A stretch of DNA of 64,000 nt from Spartobacteria bacterium (GCA_003167365.1 PMTM01000012.1:217446-281445); one strand, 5' to 3'. Positions 17,977-26,875 are shown, numbered from the stretch's first letter. Translations and numbers: made by a program. Notes: generated by a model from the letters alone, not told the origin.

Positions 17977-18210
17977 ATGCGATTTCTCTTGTGGAAGTGC
18001 GTCGCCATTTTCGCCGGCGCTTCGTTAGTCGTCATCTGTTCCTGCGAAAAACATCCGGTGGGAGAAATGCCGGAAGCGCAAAAGGAACATCTCGATCTGG
18101 GCGAGAAATCCGCCGAGCACTCGCCATCCGTTAGCGAACCGAATGCTTCGCCTGCGGCCAGCGTTTCGCCGACTCCTGCTGAATTTTTCCCGGAAAGCAC
18201 ACCTCATTAG
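17977..18210 (+). CDS. small putative lipoprotein
   Basis: A 77-residue protein with a lipoprotein signal: basic start MRFLLWK, hydrophobic core and lipobox VVIC followed by SCEKH, giving a mature protein of about 57 residues. The mature part is acidic and rich in Ser, Pro and Glu with no known domain. ATG 17977 is chosen because it places the hydrophobic segment at the N-terminus. It is divergent from ftsK and ends 14 bp before the peptide transporter, with which it may be co-transcribed. Function unknown. Confidence 0.6.
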   Translation: MRFLLWKCVAIFAGASLVVICSCEKHPVGEMPEAQKEHLDLGEKSAEHSPSVSEPNASPAASVSPTPAEFFPESTPH

Positions 18211-18224
18211 GCAGGATATTCATC

Positions 18225-19697
18225 ATGGCTAAGCAAAATTATCTCACGGCGCCGCCGAAAATCAGCACGATGCCGCCGGGTGTGCCCTACATCGTCGGCA
18301 ATGAAGCGGCCGAACGATTTTCCTATTACGGGATGAATTCCATCCTGACCATCTTCATGACCAAATATCTTTTGGACAAGATGGGACACTTGAGCGTGAT
18401 GCATCCCGCGAACGCAGAGGCGTGGTATCACACTTTTGTCTCGGTTCTTTATTTTCTTCCTTTGTTCGGCGCGATTCTCGCCGATGCGGTCTTCGGAAAA
18501 TTTCGGGTCGTTCTTTGGTTGTCGATTGTTTACTGCGGCGGACACGCCACCCTGGCCTTGATGGGTTCGCCCGTCGCCCACATGATCGAGCCGCGCTATT
18601 TGCTGGCCATCGGTCTCGTGCTGATTGCGCTTGGGGCCGGCGGAATCAAACCGTGCGTTTCAACTAACGTCGGCGACCAGTTTGGCGAGACGAACAAGCA
18701 CTTACTTACGCGCGTGTTCAATTGGTTTTACTTTTCCATCAACGCGGGCTCGGCCTTTTCGACGCTTCTGATTCCCTGGCTGCTCGAACCCTACCAAGCT
18801 GCTTCGGATGGCTTCATCGCCAAACTGCCGCCTTCGATGGTAAGTTTTCTCGAAAACCCGCGCCTGCACAGTCCGGACATCGCCTTCGGACTGCCAGGCG
18901 TCTTTATGGCCATTGCCACAATTGTTTTTTGGCTGGGCCGAAAGAAGTTTGTTCATATTCCACCGGTCGGCTTGCGAACATATGGGCGCGAAATCTTCAA
19001 CAGAGAGACAGGCAAGATCCTGCTTAATGTTTTGATGCCGGTTCCTTTCGTCGCGATCTTCTGGGCGTTGTGGCAGCAAAATTTCTCCTCGTGGATTGTC
19101 CAAGCCGAGTCGATGGATCGGCATTTTTTAGGTATCGATTGGCTGTCTTCCCAGATTCAAACGGTCAATCCGCTTTTTATTTTGATTATGCTGCCGCTCT
19201 TCTCCTACTGGCTCTATCCGCTGGTCGAAAAAATCATTCCTTTGACCCCGCTGCGAAAGATGGGGGCGGGATTATTTGTGACCGCGGGAGCATTTTTCCT
19301 CGTGGCGGTAATTCAGACGTGGATCGATGCCGGCCAGAAGCCAAGCATCACTTGGCAAATTTGGGCGTTCGTGATCTTGACCGCGGGCGAAACGCTCGTT
19401 TCGCCAACGCACCTCGAGTTTTCCTACACGCAGGGGCCGATTAAACTCAAATCGCTCGTCATGTGCACATATCTTATCGCGATCTCATTGGGCAACCAGT
19501 TTACCGCGGCAGTAAACTTCTTTATTCAAAACCCGGATGGCACGGTGAAGCTGCAAGGCTCCAGCTATTTCATGTTCTTCGTCTATGCGATGCTGGGCAC
19601 AGCGGTGTTGTTTGCAATCGTAACACCGTTTTATAAAGGCAGGACCTATCTACAGGGTCAACCTGAGGGTGGCTTCGCCGCGCAACCCGAAGTATAA
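18225..19697 (+). CDS. POT-family proton-dependent peptide transporter
   Basis: A 490-residue polytopic membrane protein of the proton-dependent oligopeptide transporter family, which imports di- and tripeptides with protons. The hallmark FSYYGMNSIL lies at residues 33-42, GGIKPCVSTNVGDQF near residue 145, and FNWFYFSINAGS near 165. About twelve to fourteen hydrophobic helices follow. An AGGA upstream supports ATG 18225. The next gene is a DUF885 peptidase-like protein starting 22 bp downstream, so uptake and peptide breakdown may be linked (inference). Confidence 0.9.
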   Translation: MAKQNYLTAPPKISTMPPGVPYIVGNEAAERFSYYGMNSILTIFMTKYLLDKMGHLSVMHPANAEAWYHTFVSVLYFLPLFGAILADAVFGKFRVVLWLSIVYCGGHATLALMGSPVAHMIEPRYLLAIGLVLIALGAGGIKPCVSTNVGDQFGETNKHLLTRVFNWFYFSINAGSAFSTLLIPWLLEPYQAASDGFIAKLPPSMVSFLENPRLHSPDIAFGLPGVFMAIATIVFWLGRKKFVHIPPVGLRTYGREIFNRETGKILLNVLMPVPFVAIFWALWQQNFSSWIVQAESMDRHFLGIDWLSSQIQTVNPLFILIMLPLFSYWLYPLVEKIIPLTPLRKMGAGLFVTAGAFFLVAVIQTWIDAGQKPSITWQIWAFVILTAGETLVSPTHLEFSYTQGPIKLKSLVMCTYLIAISLGNQFTAAVNFFIQNPDGTVKLQGSSYFMFFVYAMLGTAVLFAIVTPFYKGRTYLQGQPEGGFAAQPEV

Positions 19698-19719
19698 TTC
19701 CCACTCGGCGAAATCGATT

Positions 19720-21456
19720 ATGAAAAAGATGATCTGTCTCTGTTTCGCCGTCTGCCTGGCGATACCGGTATTCAATCTTCAGGCGACGCCGCAGGATGAT
19801 GAATTTCAGAAGCTCGCCAAGGAATACGTTGACGGGTTGCTGCAAGCGCATCCGGAATATGCCACCGAACTGGGCGACCATCGCCTGGATGACAAGCTGA
19901 CGGACTATTCGCCGGAGGCGCGCGCTAAACAGCTTGCGCGCGCGAAGCAGTTTCGCGAGCAGCTCAAAAAATTCGACGATTTCACCAAGCTGACCGGCGC
20001 TAATCAGGTTGATGTGCGGATTCTTCGAGAAAATATCGATAACGAAATTTTTGATTTCGAAGAACTGAAAGACGCCGAATGGAATCCGCTGGTTTACAAC
20101 CAAAGCGTGGCCAATGCGCTTTATCTCTTGGTCGCGCGCGATTTCGCGCCGGCCGCACAGCGCATTCCGAATTTGCGCAAACGGATGGAAGGAATTCCGA
20201 AAGTGATCGAGCAGGCGAAGAAAAACCTGCAACATCCGCCGCGCGTTTATACGGAGACTGCGATCGAGCAGATCCAGGGCGCCGTCAGCCTGGTCCGCGA
20301 AGGTTTGGCTCCGCTTTTAGAGCAAGCGCCGCAGACGAAAAAGGAAATCGCGCCGGTCCAGGAGAAAACCGCCAAGGCACTCGAAGAATACAAGACGTGG
20401 CTGGAAAAGGATCTTCTACCGCGTTCCGACGGCGATTTTCGCCTCGGCGCCGACAAGTTTCGCAAGAAACTGCGCTTCGCGCTCGCCTCCGATCTTTCGA
20501 TGGAAGAAATCATGAAGCGGGCGCAGGCGGATTTACAGCAAACCCAGGCCGCGATTTACGAAACGGCACTGCCGCTTTACCAACAGTTTTTCCCGAACGC
20601 CGATAAAACGACGCTCACCGACAAAAAGAAAGTTACGACTGCGGTGCTGGACAAGCTGGCGGAAGACCGGCCCGACGATAATACGATCGTGGGTTTTGCG
20701 CAGAAGATCGTCGGCGAAGCCACTAATTTCGTGAAGTCGCATGATCTTGTGACCGTTCCGGAAAAGCCGCTCGACGTAATCGTGATGCCGGAGTTCAAAC
20801 GCGGCCAAGCGATCGCCTATTGCGATTCACCCGGCCCGCTCGAGCAAAACGGCAAAACATTTTTTGCGGTGGCGCCTACGCCTAATGATTGGTCGGCCGA
20901 GCGGAAAAAATCGTTTTTCCGCGAGTATAACAACTACATGGTGCGCGATCTGACCGTGCACGAAGCGATGCCCGGCCATTATCTGCAGCTCGCTCATGCC
21001 AATCAGTTCCATGCTCCCACACTGATTCGCGCCATTTTCCAAAGCGGCACGTTCGTCGAAGGCTGGGCCGTCTATACCGAGCAGATGATGGCCGAAGCCG
21101 GATACGGCGGCCCCGTCGTGAAGATGCAGCAATTGAAGATGCGGTTGCGCGTCATTTGCAACGCGATTCTCGATCAAAGCATTCACGCCGGGAACATGAC
21201 CGAACAACAGGCGCTCGATTTGATGATGAAGGAAGGTTTTCAACAGGAAGGCGAAGCGGTTGCAAAATGGAAACGTGCGCGACTTTCTTCCGCGCAACTT
21301 TCCACCTACTTCGTCGGTGTAACCGAGCATCTCGATCTTCGCGAGAAGGCCAAAGCGAAGGCTGGCGAGTCATTCGATCTCAAAAAGTATAACGACACCG
21401 TCATCTCGTTCGGCAGTCCGCCGGTGAAATACGTGCGCGAGCTGATGGGTTTATAG
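19720..21456 (+). CDS. DUF885 putative metallopeptidase, exported
   Basis: A 578-residue member of the DUF885 family. A signal peptide is present (MKKMICLCFAVCLAIPVFNLQA). The metal-binding-like motif HEAMPGHYLQ (H414) and EGWAVYTEQM about 33 residues later match the family signature, which resembles a gluzincin HExxxGH...E arrangement. C-terminal HLDLREKAKAKAG and the ending FGSPPVKYVRELMGL are typical. ATG 19720 is chosen for the signal peptide; the frame also opens at 19669 inside the transporter gene. Probably a periplasmic carboxypeptidase-like enzyme, substrate unknown. Confidence 0.85.
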   Translation: MKKMICLCFAVCLAIPVFNLQATPQDDEFQKLAKEYVDGLLQAHPEYATELGDHRLDDKLTDYSPEARAKQLARAKQFREQLKKFDDFTKLTGANQVDVRILRENIDNEIFDFEELKDAEWNPLVYNQSVANALYLLVARDFAPAAQRIPNLRKRMEGIPKVIEQAKKNLQHPPRVYTETAIEQIQGAVSLVREGLAPLLEQAPQTKKEIAPVQEKTAKALEEYKTWLEKDLLPRSDGDFRLGADKFRKKLRFALASDLSMEEIMKRAQADLQQTQAAIYETALPLYQQFFPNADKTTLTDKKKVTTAVLDKLAEDRPDDNTIVGFAQKIVGEATNFVKSHDLVTVPEKPLDVIVMPEFKRGQAIAYCDSPGPLEQNGKTFFAVAPTPNDWSAERKKSFFREYNNYMVRDLTVHEAMPGHYLQLAHANQFHAPTLIRAIFQSGTFVEGWAVYTEQMMAEAGYGGPVVKMQQLKMRLRVICNAILDQSIHAGNMTEQQALDLMMKEGFQQEGEAVAKWKRARLSSAQLSTYFVGVTEHLDLREKAKAKAGESFDLKKYNDTVISFGSPPVKYVRELMGL

Positions 21457-21457
21457 G

Positions 21458-21524
21458 TGTAGATACGGCTGTCCTCAGCCGCATTTCTGCTGAATCTGCG
21501 CTCGCCGCGGCGAGCACCGCTACA
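21458..21524. repeat. 67-bp palindromic element, second family, copy 1
   Basis: Ends TGTAG...CTACA with two hairpins: CGGCTG-TCCT-CAGCCG and GCTCGCCGCGGCGAGC. It starts 2 bp after the DUF885 stop codon. A copy of equal length lies at 22660-22726. Confidence 0.8.
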
Positions 21525-21562
21525 TCGCTTTACATCGACAATCGCGCATCCGAACTTGCGCC

Positions 21563-22213
21563 ATGCGAAACGTAGCGACGTGGATGCAGTCAAAAGACGA
21601 AAAATGGTTTCGACCCGTTTTTGCAAAATATCCAGATGTCCGCGTTTGCGACGCTCGCAGCAAAAACGTTCCACTGGAAGAGATGAACGGCTTGCTTCTC
21701 ACCGGCGGCCCCGACATCGCGCAGGAGTTTCTTCGGCAACCGGTTCCCGATCCGTCAGTGCTGGATAAAGATACCGATCCCGAACGGGATCGCTGGGAGT
21801 TTGAGGCAACCCGGGACGCACTCGCGCGCGGCTTGCCCATTTTTGCAATCTGCAAAGGGCTACAAGTCTTAAACGTCGTGCTCGGCGGCACGCTCAAGCT
21901 CGACACCAAAGGACACAATCTGCCGGAGCAAAAGAATCACGACATCCAGCCGTTGCGAAACGAGCGCGGCGCCGCGCATCGTTTCGAAATGGTCAATAGC
22001 TCGCACCACCAGGCAATCGATCGTCTCGCCAAAGGGTGCGAAGTCGAATCCTGGTGCGCGACCGACGACATTATCGAGCAAATACGCTTGCGCGATCATC
22101 CCTTTGCTCTGGCCGTGCAATACCACCCGGAGCGCGGAAAAATTTACAATGAACTCTTCGATGATTTCATCTCTCGGATCGAAAATTCGAAGAAAGAACC
22201 CGGACGAAAGTAA
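21563..22213 (+). CDS. class I glutamine amidotransferase-like hydrolase (peptidase C26)
   Basis: A 216-residue protein of the gamma-glutamyl-gamma-aminobutyrate hydrolase (PuuD-like) family. The nucleophile elbow AICKGLQVLNV puts Cys at residue 97; the His-Glu pair is H188 and E190 in QYHPER. GLLLTGGPDI near residue 45 and GTLKLDTKGHN after the nucleophile fit the family. It is somewhat shorter at the N-terminus than typical PuuD (about 240-250). The physiological substrate is not readable from sequence. It stands alone between two palindromic elements, upstream of rplS. Confidence 0.86.
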   Translation: MRNVATWMQSKDEKWFRPVFAKYPDVRVCDARSKNVPLEEMNGLLLTGGPDIAQEFLRQPVPDPSVLDKDTDPERDRWEFEATRDALARGLPIFAICKGLQVLNVVLGGTLKLDTKGHNLPEQKNHDIQPLRNERGAAHRFEMVNSSHHQAIDRLAKGCEVESWCATDDIIEQIRLRDHPFALAVQYHPERGKIYNELFDDFISRIENSKKEPGRK

Positions 22214-22283
22214 CCGAAATCGCCTCTCGACAAGATAGTTACAGGTTCGATTTGCAATTTCGCTGCTTCCACTTGAAAATATT

Positions 22284-22299
22284 CGCCCGCCAGCGGGCG
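22284..22299 (+). promoter_or_regulatory. hairpin abutting the rplS ribosome binding site
   Basis: CGCCCGC-CA-GCGGGCG can fold into a tight G+C-rich hairpin that ends one base before AGGAG (22301-22305), the ribosome site of rplS at 22311. Such placement could modulate initiation; this is inference from position only. Confidence 0.4.
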
Positions 22300-22310
22300 T
22301 AGGAGATTTT

Positions 22311-22652
22311 ATGAACCGCATCATCGACGCGATCGAAAAAGAACAGCAGAAACCCGAGCCCGGAAACTTCAAAGTCGGGGACAGTGTCCGCGTCCATACT
22401 CGCGTCATCGAGGGCGACAAGGAGCGAATCCAAATATTCGGCGGCATCGTGATTGGGCGCAAAGGGCGCGGTTTGAATGAGACCTTCACCGTGCGACGCA
22501 TTTCTTACGGCGAAGGCGTCGAACGTGTTTTCCCCGTGCACTCGCCGCGCATAGCCAAAGTCGAGGTAGAGAAGGCAGGCCGGGCGCGCCGGGCTAAATT
22601 GAATTACTTGCGCGAGCGCAAGGGCAAGGAAGCGACCGCGGTTCAGGAATAA
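22311..22652 (+). CDS. rplS: 50S ribosomal protein L19
   Basis: A 113-residue L19, a large-subunit protein at the subunit interface. Hallmarks are [55 protein letters not shown] and the basic tail with [13 protein letters not shown]. Length is normal. An AGGAG precedes ATG 22311. rnhB follows after a palindromic element; in many bacteria trmD-rplS-rnhB are neighbours, and rplS-rnhB-yraN order is kept here, but rimM and trmD are not upstream. Confidence 0.97.
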   Translation: MNRIIDAIEKEQQKPEPGNFKVGDSVRVHTRVIEGDKERIQIFGGIVIGRKGRGLNETFTVRRISYGEGVERVFPVHSPRIAKVEVEKAGRARRAKLNYLRERKGKEATAVQE

Positions 22653-22659
22653 GCGTCGG

Positions 22660-22726
22660 TGTAGTGGTGGCTGTCCCCAGCCGCAATTTTCCCAAACTTG
22701 CGCTCGCCGCGGCGAGCGCTTCTAAA
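22660..22726. repeat. 67-bp palindromic element, second family, copy 2
   Basis: Same length and layout as the copy at 21458-21524: TGTAG start, GGCTG-TCCC-CAGCC hairpin, and GCGCTCGCCGCGGCGAGCGC. The right end has decayed to CTAAA. It lies 8 bp after the rplS stop codon. Confidence 0.8.
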
Positions 22727-22771
22727 CCGCCGTTGCGAAATCTACGAGAATCGGTGTAATTTCCAGCGGAA

Positions 22772-23407
22772 ATGTATCGGCGTTGCGGATTTCGTTACGA
22801 AAGGAAACTGCGCGCGATAGGTGTCGTTCGCGTCGCCGGAATAGATGAAGCCGGCCGTGGCGCGCTGGCCGGACCGGTTGTCGCGGCCGCGACAGTTCTC
22901 CCGGAGAAATTCCGTCACCGGAAGTTGAATGATTCCAAACAACTCGCGCCGGACTTGCGCGAGGAAATCTACGAAGAGCTTACTGGAAACGGCGAGATTG
23001 CCTGGGCCGTCGGTGTCGTCGATTCGATTGAGATCGACCGGATCAACATTTTGCGCGCGACCCACCGCGCGATGCGTGACGCGCTGGCCGCGCTTTCATT
23101 TCCGCCAGAGCACGTCTTGATCGATGGGCTTCCGGTTATTCCCTTTCCCTTGCCGCAGACTGCGGTCGTCGACGGCGATTGCTACAGTCTCTCCATCGCT
23201 GCCGCGAGCGTGATCGCGAAGGTGACGCGCGATCGGATTATGCGTGAATTCTGCGCCCGCTTCCCCGAGTATTGTTTCAGCCAGCACAAGGGTTATGGCA
23301 CTGAGTTGCACCTGACTAAGCTCCATGAATTCGGCCCCTGTCCGATCCATCGCCGGTCTTTTGAACCGGTGGCGCAACCGCTATTCGCTCTCGAAGGAGT
23401 CGTCTAA
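22772..23407 (+). CDS. rnhB: ribonuclease HII
   Basis: A 211-residue RNase HII that cleaves RNA in RNA-DNA hybrids, including single ribonucleotides. The active-site carboxylates D25 and E26 are in AGIDEAGRGALAGP; LIDGLPV supplies the third Asp and DGDCYSLSIAAASVIAKVTRD the fourth. HKGYGTELHL near the C-terminus is conserved. ATG 22772 gives a slightly long N-terminus; a GTG at VVRVAG is a possible shorter start. The 3' end overlaps the next gene by 83 bp. Confidence 0.94.
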   Translation: MYRRCGFRYERKLRAIGVVRVAGIDEAGRGALAGPVVAAATVLPEKFRHRKLNDSKQLAPDLREEIYEELTGNGEIAWAVGVVDSIEIDRINILRATHRAMRDALAALSFPPEHVLIDGLPVIPFPLPQTAVVDGDCYSLSIAAASVIAKVTRDRIMREFCARFPEYCFSQHKGYGTELHLTKLHEFGPCPIHRRSFEPVAQPLFALEGVV

Positions 23408-23789
23408 ACCGGAACATCTCCGGCGTGGTTCACTCGGCGAAAAGCTTGCTCGCCGTTTTCTCCGGCGAAACGGTTACAAGATTCTCTATCGCAATTTCAA
23501 AGGACGCAGCGGCGGTGAAATTGATGTGGTTTGCCGCGACCATGACACGCTTGTTTTTGTCGAGGTCAAAACCCGCACGCGCGAAGATTTTGGCCGGCCG
23601 ATTGAAGCGGTGGATCGACAAAAACAAAAGCGCATTTCACGCGGTGCGCTCGCCTGGTTGCGCATGCTCGATAATCCCGAAATTCTGTTTCGCTTCGACG
23701 TTGTCGAAGTCGTCTTCGTCGAAAGCTCAAAGCCGCGGCTCGAACTAGTTCGTAACGCTTTCCAGCTTTCCGAGCCCTACATCTATTAG
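23325..23789 (+). CDS. YraN/UPF0102 family nuclease-fold protein
   Basis: A 154-residue YraN-like protein with a restriction-endonuclease-like fold. Conserved blocks are GSLGEKLARRFLRRNGYKIL, NFKGRSGGEIDVVCRD and LVFVEVKTRTREDFGRP, which carry the E-D-ExK residues of a PD-(D/E)xK site. The first ~35 residues, overlapping rnhB, are not family-like, but no start codon lies closer to the conserved part. The neighbour rnhB is its usual partner. Its role is not firmly known. Confidence 0.88.
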   Translation: MNSAPVRSIAGLLNRWRNRYSLSKESSKPEHLRRGSLGEKLARRFLRRNGYKILYRNFKGRSGGEIDVVCRDHDTLVFVEVKTRTREDFGRPIEAVDRQKQKRISRGALAWLRMLDNPEILFRFDVVEVVFVESSKPRLELVRNAFQLSEPYIY

Positions 23790-23805
23790 CTGTAGCCCGA
23801 GCCGC

Positions 23806-24189
23806 TTAGGCTTGTTTAACAAAGCTCCGAATTCCGTGCTCTTCGTGGTCCGGCATCGGAATGATCACGCGCTCCTCTTTCTGCCTGAGATAGTCGGCAA
23901 TGAGGGAAAGCGAAAAGAAGAGGCCAGGCCGGATGAAATTTCTCTTCGTTCGGGTCCAGATCATTTCGTTCTTGGCTGCGCGCAGAAAATCACAACCAGC
24001 GGGGGTCAAGCGTTTCAAGATCGCGAGGGTGAACTTGTTTTTCCATTTGCGCGGCGTGACGACTGCCCGAACCAAACCAGCCTGCATAAGGAGACCGATG
24101 TGGTAGACGATGTTGGGGTCGCTGCTCGAAAACTGTCCGTTCTGTGCCCGCAGCAAGAGATCTCGCACAAGATCGAGGTCCTTCGTCAC
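23806..24189 (-). CDS. DUF2513 family protein
   Basis: A 127-residue protein of the DUF2513 family, function unknown. It begins with TKDLDLVRDLLLRAQNGQF, the family opening, and continues through IVYHIGLLMQAGLVRAVVT and FTLAILKRLTPAGCDFLRAAKN, which reads like a winged-helix. GTG 24189 is chosen because AAGGAAA lies just upstream and the family starts here; the frame is open to 24429 but that part is not conserved-looking. It is convergent with the YraN-like gene and downstream of rsmE. Phage and accessory genomes carry many members. Confidence 0.72.
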   Translation of the reverse strand: MTKDLDLVRDLLLRAQNGQFSSSDPNIVYHIGLLMQAGLVRAVVTPRKWKNKFTLAILKRLTPAGCDFLRAAKNEMIWTRTKRNFIRPGLFFSLSLIADYLRQKEERVIIPMPDHEEHGIRSFVKQA

Positions 24190-24332
24190 TATGTCATTTC
24201 CTTGAATTAGCGTCCCAGCATCCCCCTTTTCGCATGAGATGGGCAAAGTGGTCGTATCTGCCTCGGAAAAATGAGATGCAACGCGGCCACAATCCGAATT
24301 GGTTGCTACGCTGGCCGCCACTCCTTTGTGCG

Positions 24333-25082
24333 CTATTGCATCAACAATTCGTAGGAGAGAATGCTCAGGCAATAGATTGCAGCTGTCTCGACCCGTAAAA
24401 CGATCGGACCGAGCGTGATCGGCCGGCACCCGCGGCTGCGTGCGAGCGCCAGCTCCGCCGGCGTGAAATCGCCTTCCGGTCCAACCAGCATCAGGACGCT
24501 GGCAGGAAGATGGCGATGTTCGCTCGAATAGTCGGCCAGGATTTTCTTTAGATGCTGCGCATCGGACTGAAGGGACCCAATCAATTGCAGATCGAATTTT
24601 GTGTTTTCAGAGAAAAATTCGGATAGCTTTCGCGGCGCGCGGACTTGTGGAAGCCAATTCTGTCCACATTGCTTGGCTGCTTCGATGGCGACCTGCTGCC
24701 ACTTCGCTTGCTTTTGCCCGGTGCTTTCAAGATCGACCTGCACAACTGTGCGATCAGAAAGAATCGGCGCGATCTCGGACGCGCCAATCTCAACCGCTTT
24801 CTGAACGATCAGGTCCATGTTCTTCCCTTTCGGGATCGCCTGACCGAGCGTGATGCGGCAGCGCAACGGCTGAGTTTCGGCCTCATGCAATTTGCGCAGA
24901 AGAATTTCACCGCGCCCGGGATCGACAATCTCCGCGGTGATTTCGCGTCCGAGGCCGTTGAAGAGAACCAGCTTGTCACCGCGCTTCATGCGCAAAACGT
25001 CGCGCGCATGATGTGCTTCCGACCCGCCTAGAATGAGCGCGTCAGGGCTCCAATTTTCAGGCGCGATGTAAAAACGATGCAT
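24333..25082 (-). CDS. rsmE: 16S rRNA m3U1498 methyltransferase RsmE
   Basis: A 249-residue SPOUT-class methyltransferase. An N-terminal PUA-like part (HRFYIAPENW, GSEAHHARDVLRMKRGDKL) precedes the SPOUT domain with LGQAIPKGKNMDLIVQKAVE, LVGPEGDFTPAEL and the knot region PITLGPIVLRVETAAIYCLS. ATG 25082 is chosen since MHRFYIA is the family start. An array of GATGT-like short repeats occupies the leader (25089-25165). It lies downstream of the ferritin-like gene. Confidence 0.94.
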   Translation of the reverse strand: MHRFYIAPENWSPDALILGGSEAHHARDVLRMKRGDKLVLFNGLGREITAEIVDPGRGEILLRKLHEAETQPLRCRITLGQAIPKGKNMDLIVQKAVEIGASEIAPILSDRTVVQVDLESTGQKQAKWQQVAIEAAKQCGQNWLPQVRAPRKLSEFFSENTKFDLQLIGSLQSDAQHLKKILADYSSEHRHLPASVLMLVGPEGDFTPAELALARSRGCRPITLGPIVLRVETAAIYCLSILSYELLMQ

Positions 25083-25088
25083 CCAGAT

Positions 25089-25114
25089 GTTTGATATCGG
25101 ATGTGCGATGTATG
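25089..25114. repeat. short GATGT-type repeat, copy upstream of rsmE
   Basis: GTTTGAT...GGATGTGCGATG matches 25658-25683 (GTTTGAA...TGATGTGCGATG) at about 19 of 26 positions. Both copies lie in short intergenic gaps of the same minus-strand gene run. Function unknown. Confidence 0.45.
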
Positions 25115-25171
25115 ATGTAATCCGCAATCAAACTCGCGGCGATCGAAACATCTTACATCTGACATTCTCGT

Positions 25172-25624
25172 CTACTCTATCTTCGGCGTATCAATGCCGA
25201 GCGCGTCGGCCAGGTCCTGCAGGTGCTCCTGCTCTTGGGCAATGATTTTACGCAGCACTTCGCCGAGCGCGAACTCGCCCATGGCGTCGGCCTGGCGAAT
25301 GCGCTGGCGGTAATTGATCAATGTCTGCCGTTCGTTTTCGAGATCGAAACGCAGCATCTCTTTAGGTTTGTCGGAAACCTTTACTTCCTTCGGCTTGTTG
25401 ACGGGTTCGCCGTTGAAGTAATCGATCTGCTTGGCTATCTGAATGGCGTGTGATAATTCCTCGCCAGCATGTTTCTCGAGCTCTTGCGCGATTTGCATGT
25501 ACTCCGCACCCTTTAACGTCTGGCTGTAAATGACGTATGCGATGATGGCTTGATATTCTCGCGCAAGATCCTCGTTGAGCAGTTCGACCATGCGTTTGCG
25601 GCTGATTTTCGTTTCTTCGTGCAT
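25172..25624 (-). CDS. ferritin-like/bacterioferritin-type protein
   Basis: A 150-residue four-helix protein of the ferritin superfamily. Helix A has LLNEDLAREYQAIIAYVIYSQ, helix B ELEKHAGEELSHAIQIAKQID, and later helices FDLENERQTLINYRQRI and LRKIIAQEQEHLQDLADALG, giving the Glu/ExxH-type di-iron ligands. It resembles bacterioferritin/Dps-like proteins often annotated as ferritin-like. The haem-ligating Met cannot be placed with confidence. It follows dnaJ on the same strand with a 111-bp gap. Confidence 0.8.
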   Translation of the reverse strand: MHEETKISRKRMVELLNEDLAREYQAIIAYVIYSQTLKGAEYMQIAQELEKHAGEELSHAIQIAKQIDYFNGEPVNKPKEVKVSDKPKEMLRFDLENERQTLINYRQRIRQADAMGEFALGEVLRKIIAQEQEHLQDLADALGIDTPKIE

Positions 25625-25657
25625 ATAATTAATTCGTATTAAAGGGGCGCCCTGAAT

Positions 25658-25683
25658 GTTTGAAGTTTGATGTGCGATGCTTG
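25658..25683. repeat. short GATGT-type repeat, copy between dnaJ and ferritin-like gene
   Basis: Second copy of the repeat at 25089-25114; see that entry for the alignment. Confidence 0.45.
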
Positions 25684-25735
25684 GAACGAAGCACTCGCGC
25701 GACTTGCGAAAAAATCAAATACCGAAACTGAAGCA

Positions 25736-26872
25736 TCAAGCATCTCGAAAGAATTCCTTGGCCCGTTCGAAAAAACTCTTGCGCATCGGCGTGTTTTCTT
25801 CTCCGCAAAGTGACGCGAATTCTTCCAGCCTCTGGCGCTGCTCGCCGTTTAAGTGCGTCGGCACTTCGACGATCAAACGCGCCATTAGATCGCCGCGATC
25901 GCGCCCGTTGACATTAATGACTCCTTTGCCGCGGAGGCGAAACATCTGACTGCTTTGCGTTCCCGCCGGCACTTTTACGTTCGCTTTCCCCTCGAGCGTA
26001 GGCACGTCCACGTCGCCGCCGAGCGCCGCCATCGTGAACGGAATCGGCACTTCGCAATACAAGTTATCTTCGTCGCGCTGAAAAACGCTGTGTTCCTGCA
26101 CGTGTATCACGACGTAAAGATCGCCTTGCGGACCGCCGCGAATGCCGGCCTCGCCATTGCGCGACGAACGTAATCGCGACCCGGTTGAAATTCCGGCCGG
26201 GATTTTCAGTTTCACACGGCCGGATTTCTCAACCCGGCCTTCGCCATCGCAAGCGCGGCAAGGCTTGTCGATAATTTTCCCGGCGCCGCGGCAGCGCGGG
26301 CACGTTTGCGACACTTGGAAAAAGCCGCGCGAGCTAATCACCTGACCGCGTCCGCCGCACGATGGACAGGTTATCGTACGTGAACCAGGTTCCGCCCCTG
26401 TGCCCGCACACTTGTCGCAGGTGTCGAGCTTGCGGATTTCGATTTCCTTTTCGACACCGAAGGCCGCTTCCTCGAGCGTGATCTCCATGTCGTAACGCAG
26501 ATCGGACCCACGTTGCCGATCTTCGCCGCGGTTCGCGCCGCCGCCGAAAAACGTCTCGAAAATTCCGCCGCCGCCCCCGAATACTTCGCGAAAAATGTCG
26601 AACGGATCGTGAAAACCGCCGCCGCGAAATCCGCCGCCCTGCGCGAAAGCGCCATGGCCGAATCGATCGTAAGCGGCGCGCTTATCTTCGTCCATGAGCA
26701 CGTCGTAGGCTTCGCCGATTTCCTTAAATTGTTCCTCCGAGCTTGCGTCGTCCGGATTTTTGTCGGGGTGAAATTTGACCGCGAGCTTGCGGTAGGAGCG
26801 CTTGATCTCCTCAGATGAAGCCTCGTGCGTAACCCCGAGCACTTCGTAATAATCGCGCTTCTTTGTCGCCAT
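25736..26872 (-). CDS. dnaJ: molecular chaperone DnaJ
   Basis: A 378-residue type I DnaJ that stimulates DnaK ATPase and binds unfolded clients. The J domain ([19 protein letters not shown] with HPD) is followed by a G/F-rich linker ([16 protein letters not shown]), then four CxxCxGxG zinc repeats ([32 protein letters not shown]) and the C-terminal substrate domain. Complete and of normal length. grpE lies 88 bp upstream on the same strand; dnaK is not in the window. Confidence 0.97.
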   Translation of the reverse strand: MATKKRDYYEVLGVTHEASSEEIKRSYRKLAVKFHPDKNPDDASSEEQFKEIGEAYDVLMDEDKRAAYDRFGHGAFAQGGGFRGGGFHDPFDIFREVFGGGGGIFETFFGGGANRGEDRQRGSDLRYDMEITLEEAAFGVEKEIEIRKLDTCDKCAGTGAEPGSRTITCPSCGGRGQVISSRGFFQVSQTCPRCRGAGKIIDKPCRACDGEGRVEKSGRVKLKIPAGISTGSRLRSSRNGEAGIRGGPQGDLYVVIHVQEHSVFQRDEDNLYCEVPIPFTMAALGGDVDVPTLEGKANVKVPAGTQSSQMFRLRGKGVINVNGRDRGDLMARLIVEVPTHLNGEQRQRLEEFASLCGEENTPMRKSFFERAKEFFRDA

Positions 26873-26875
26873 TCA

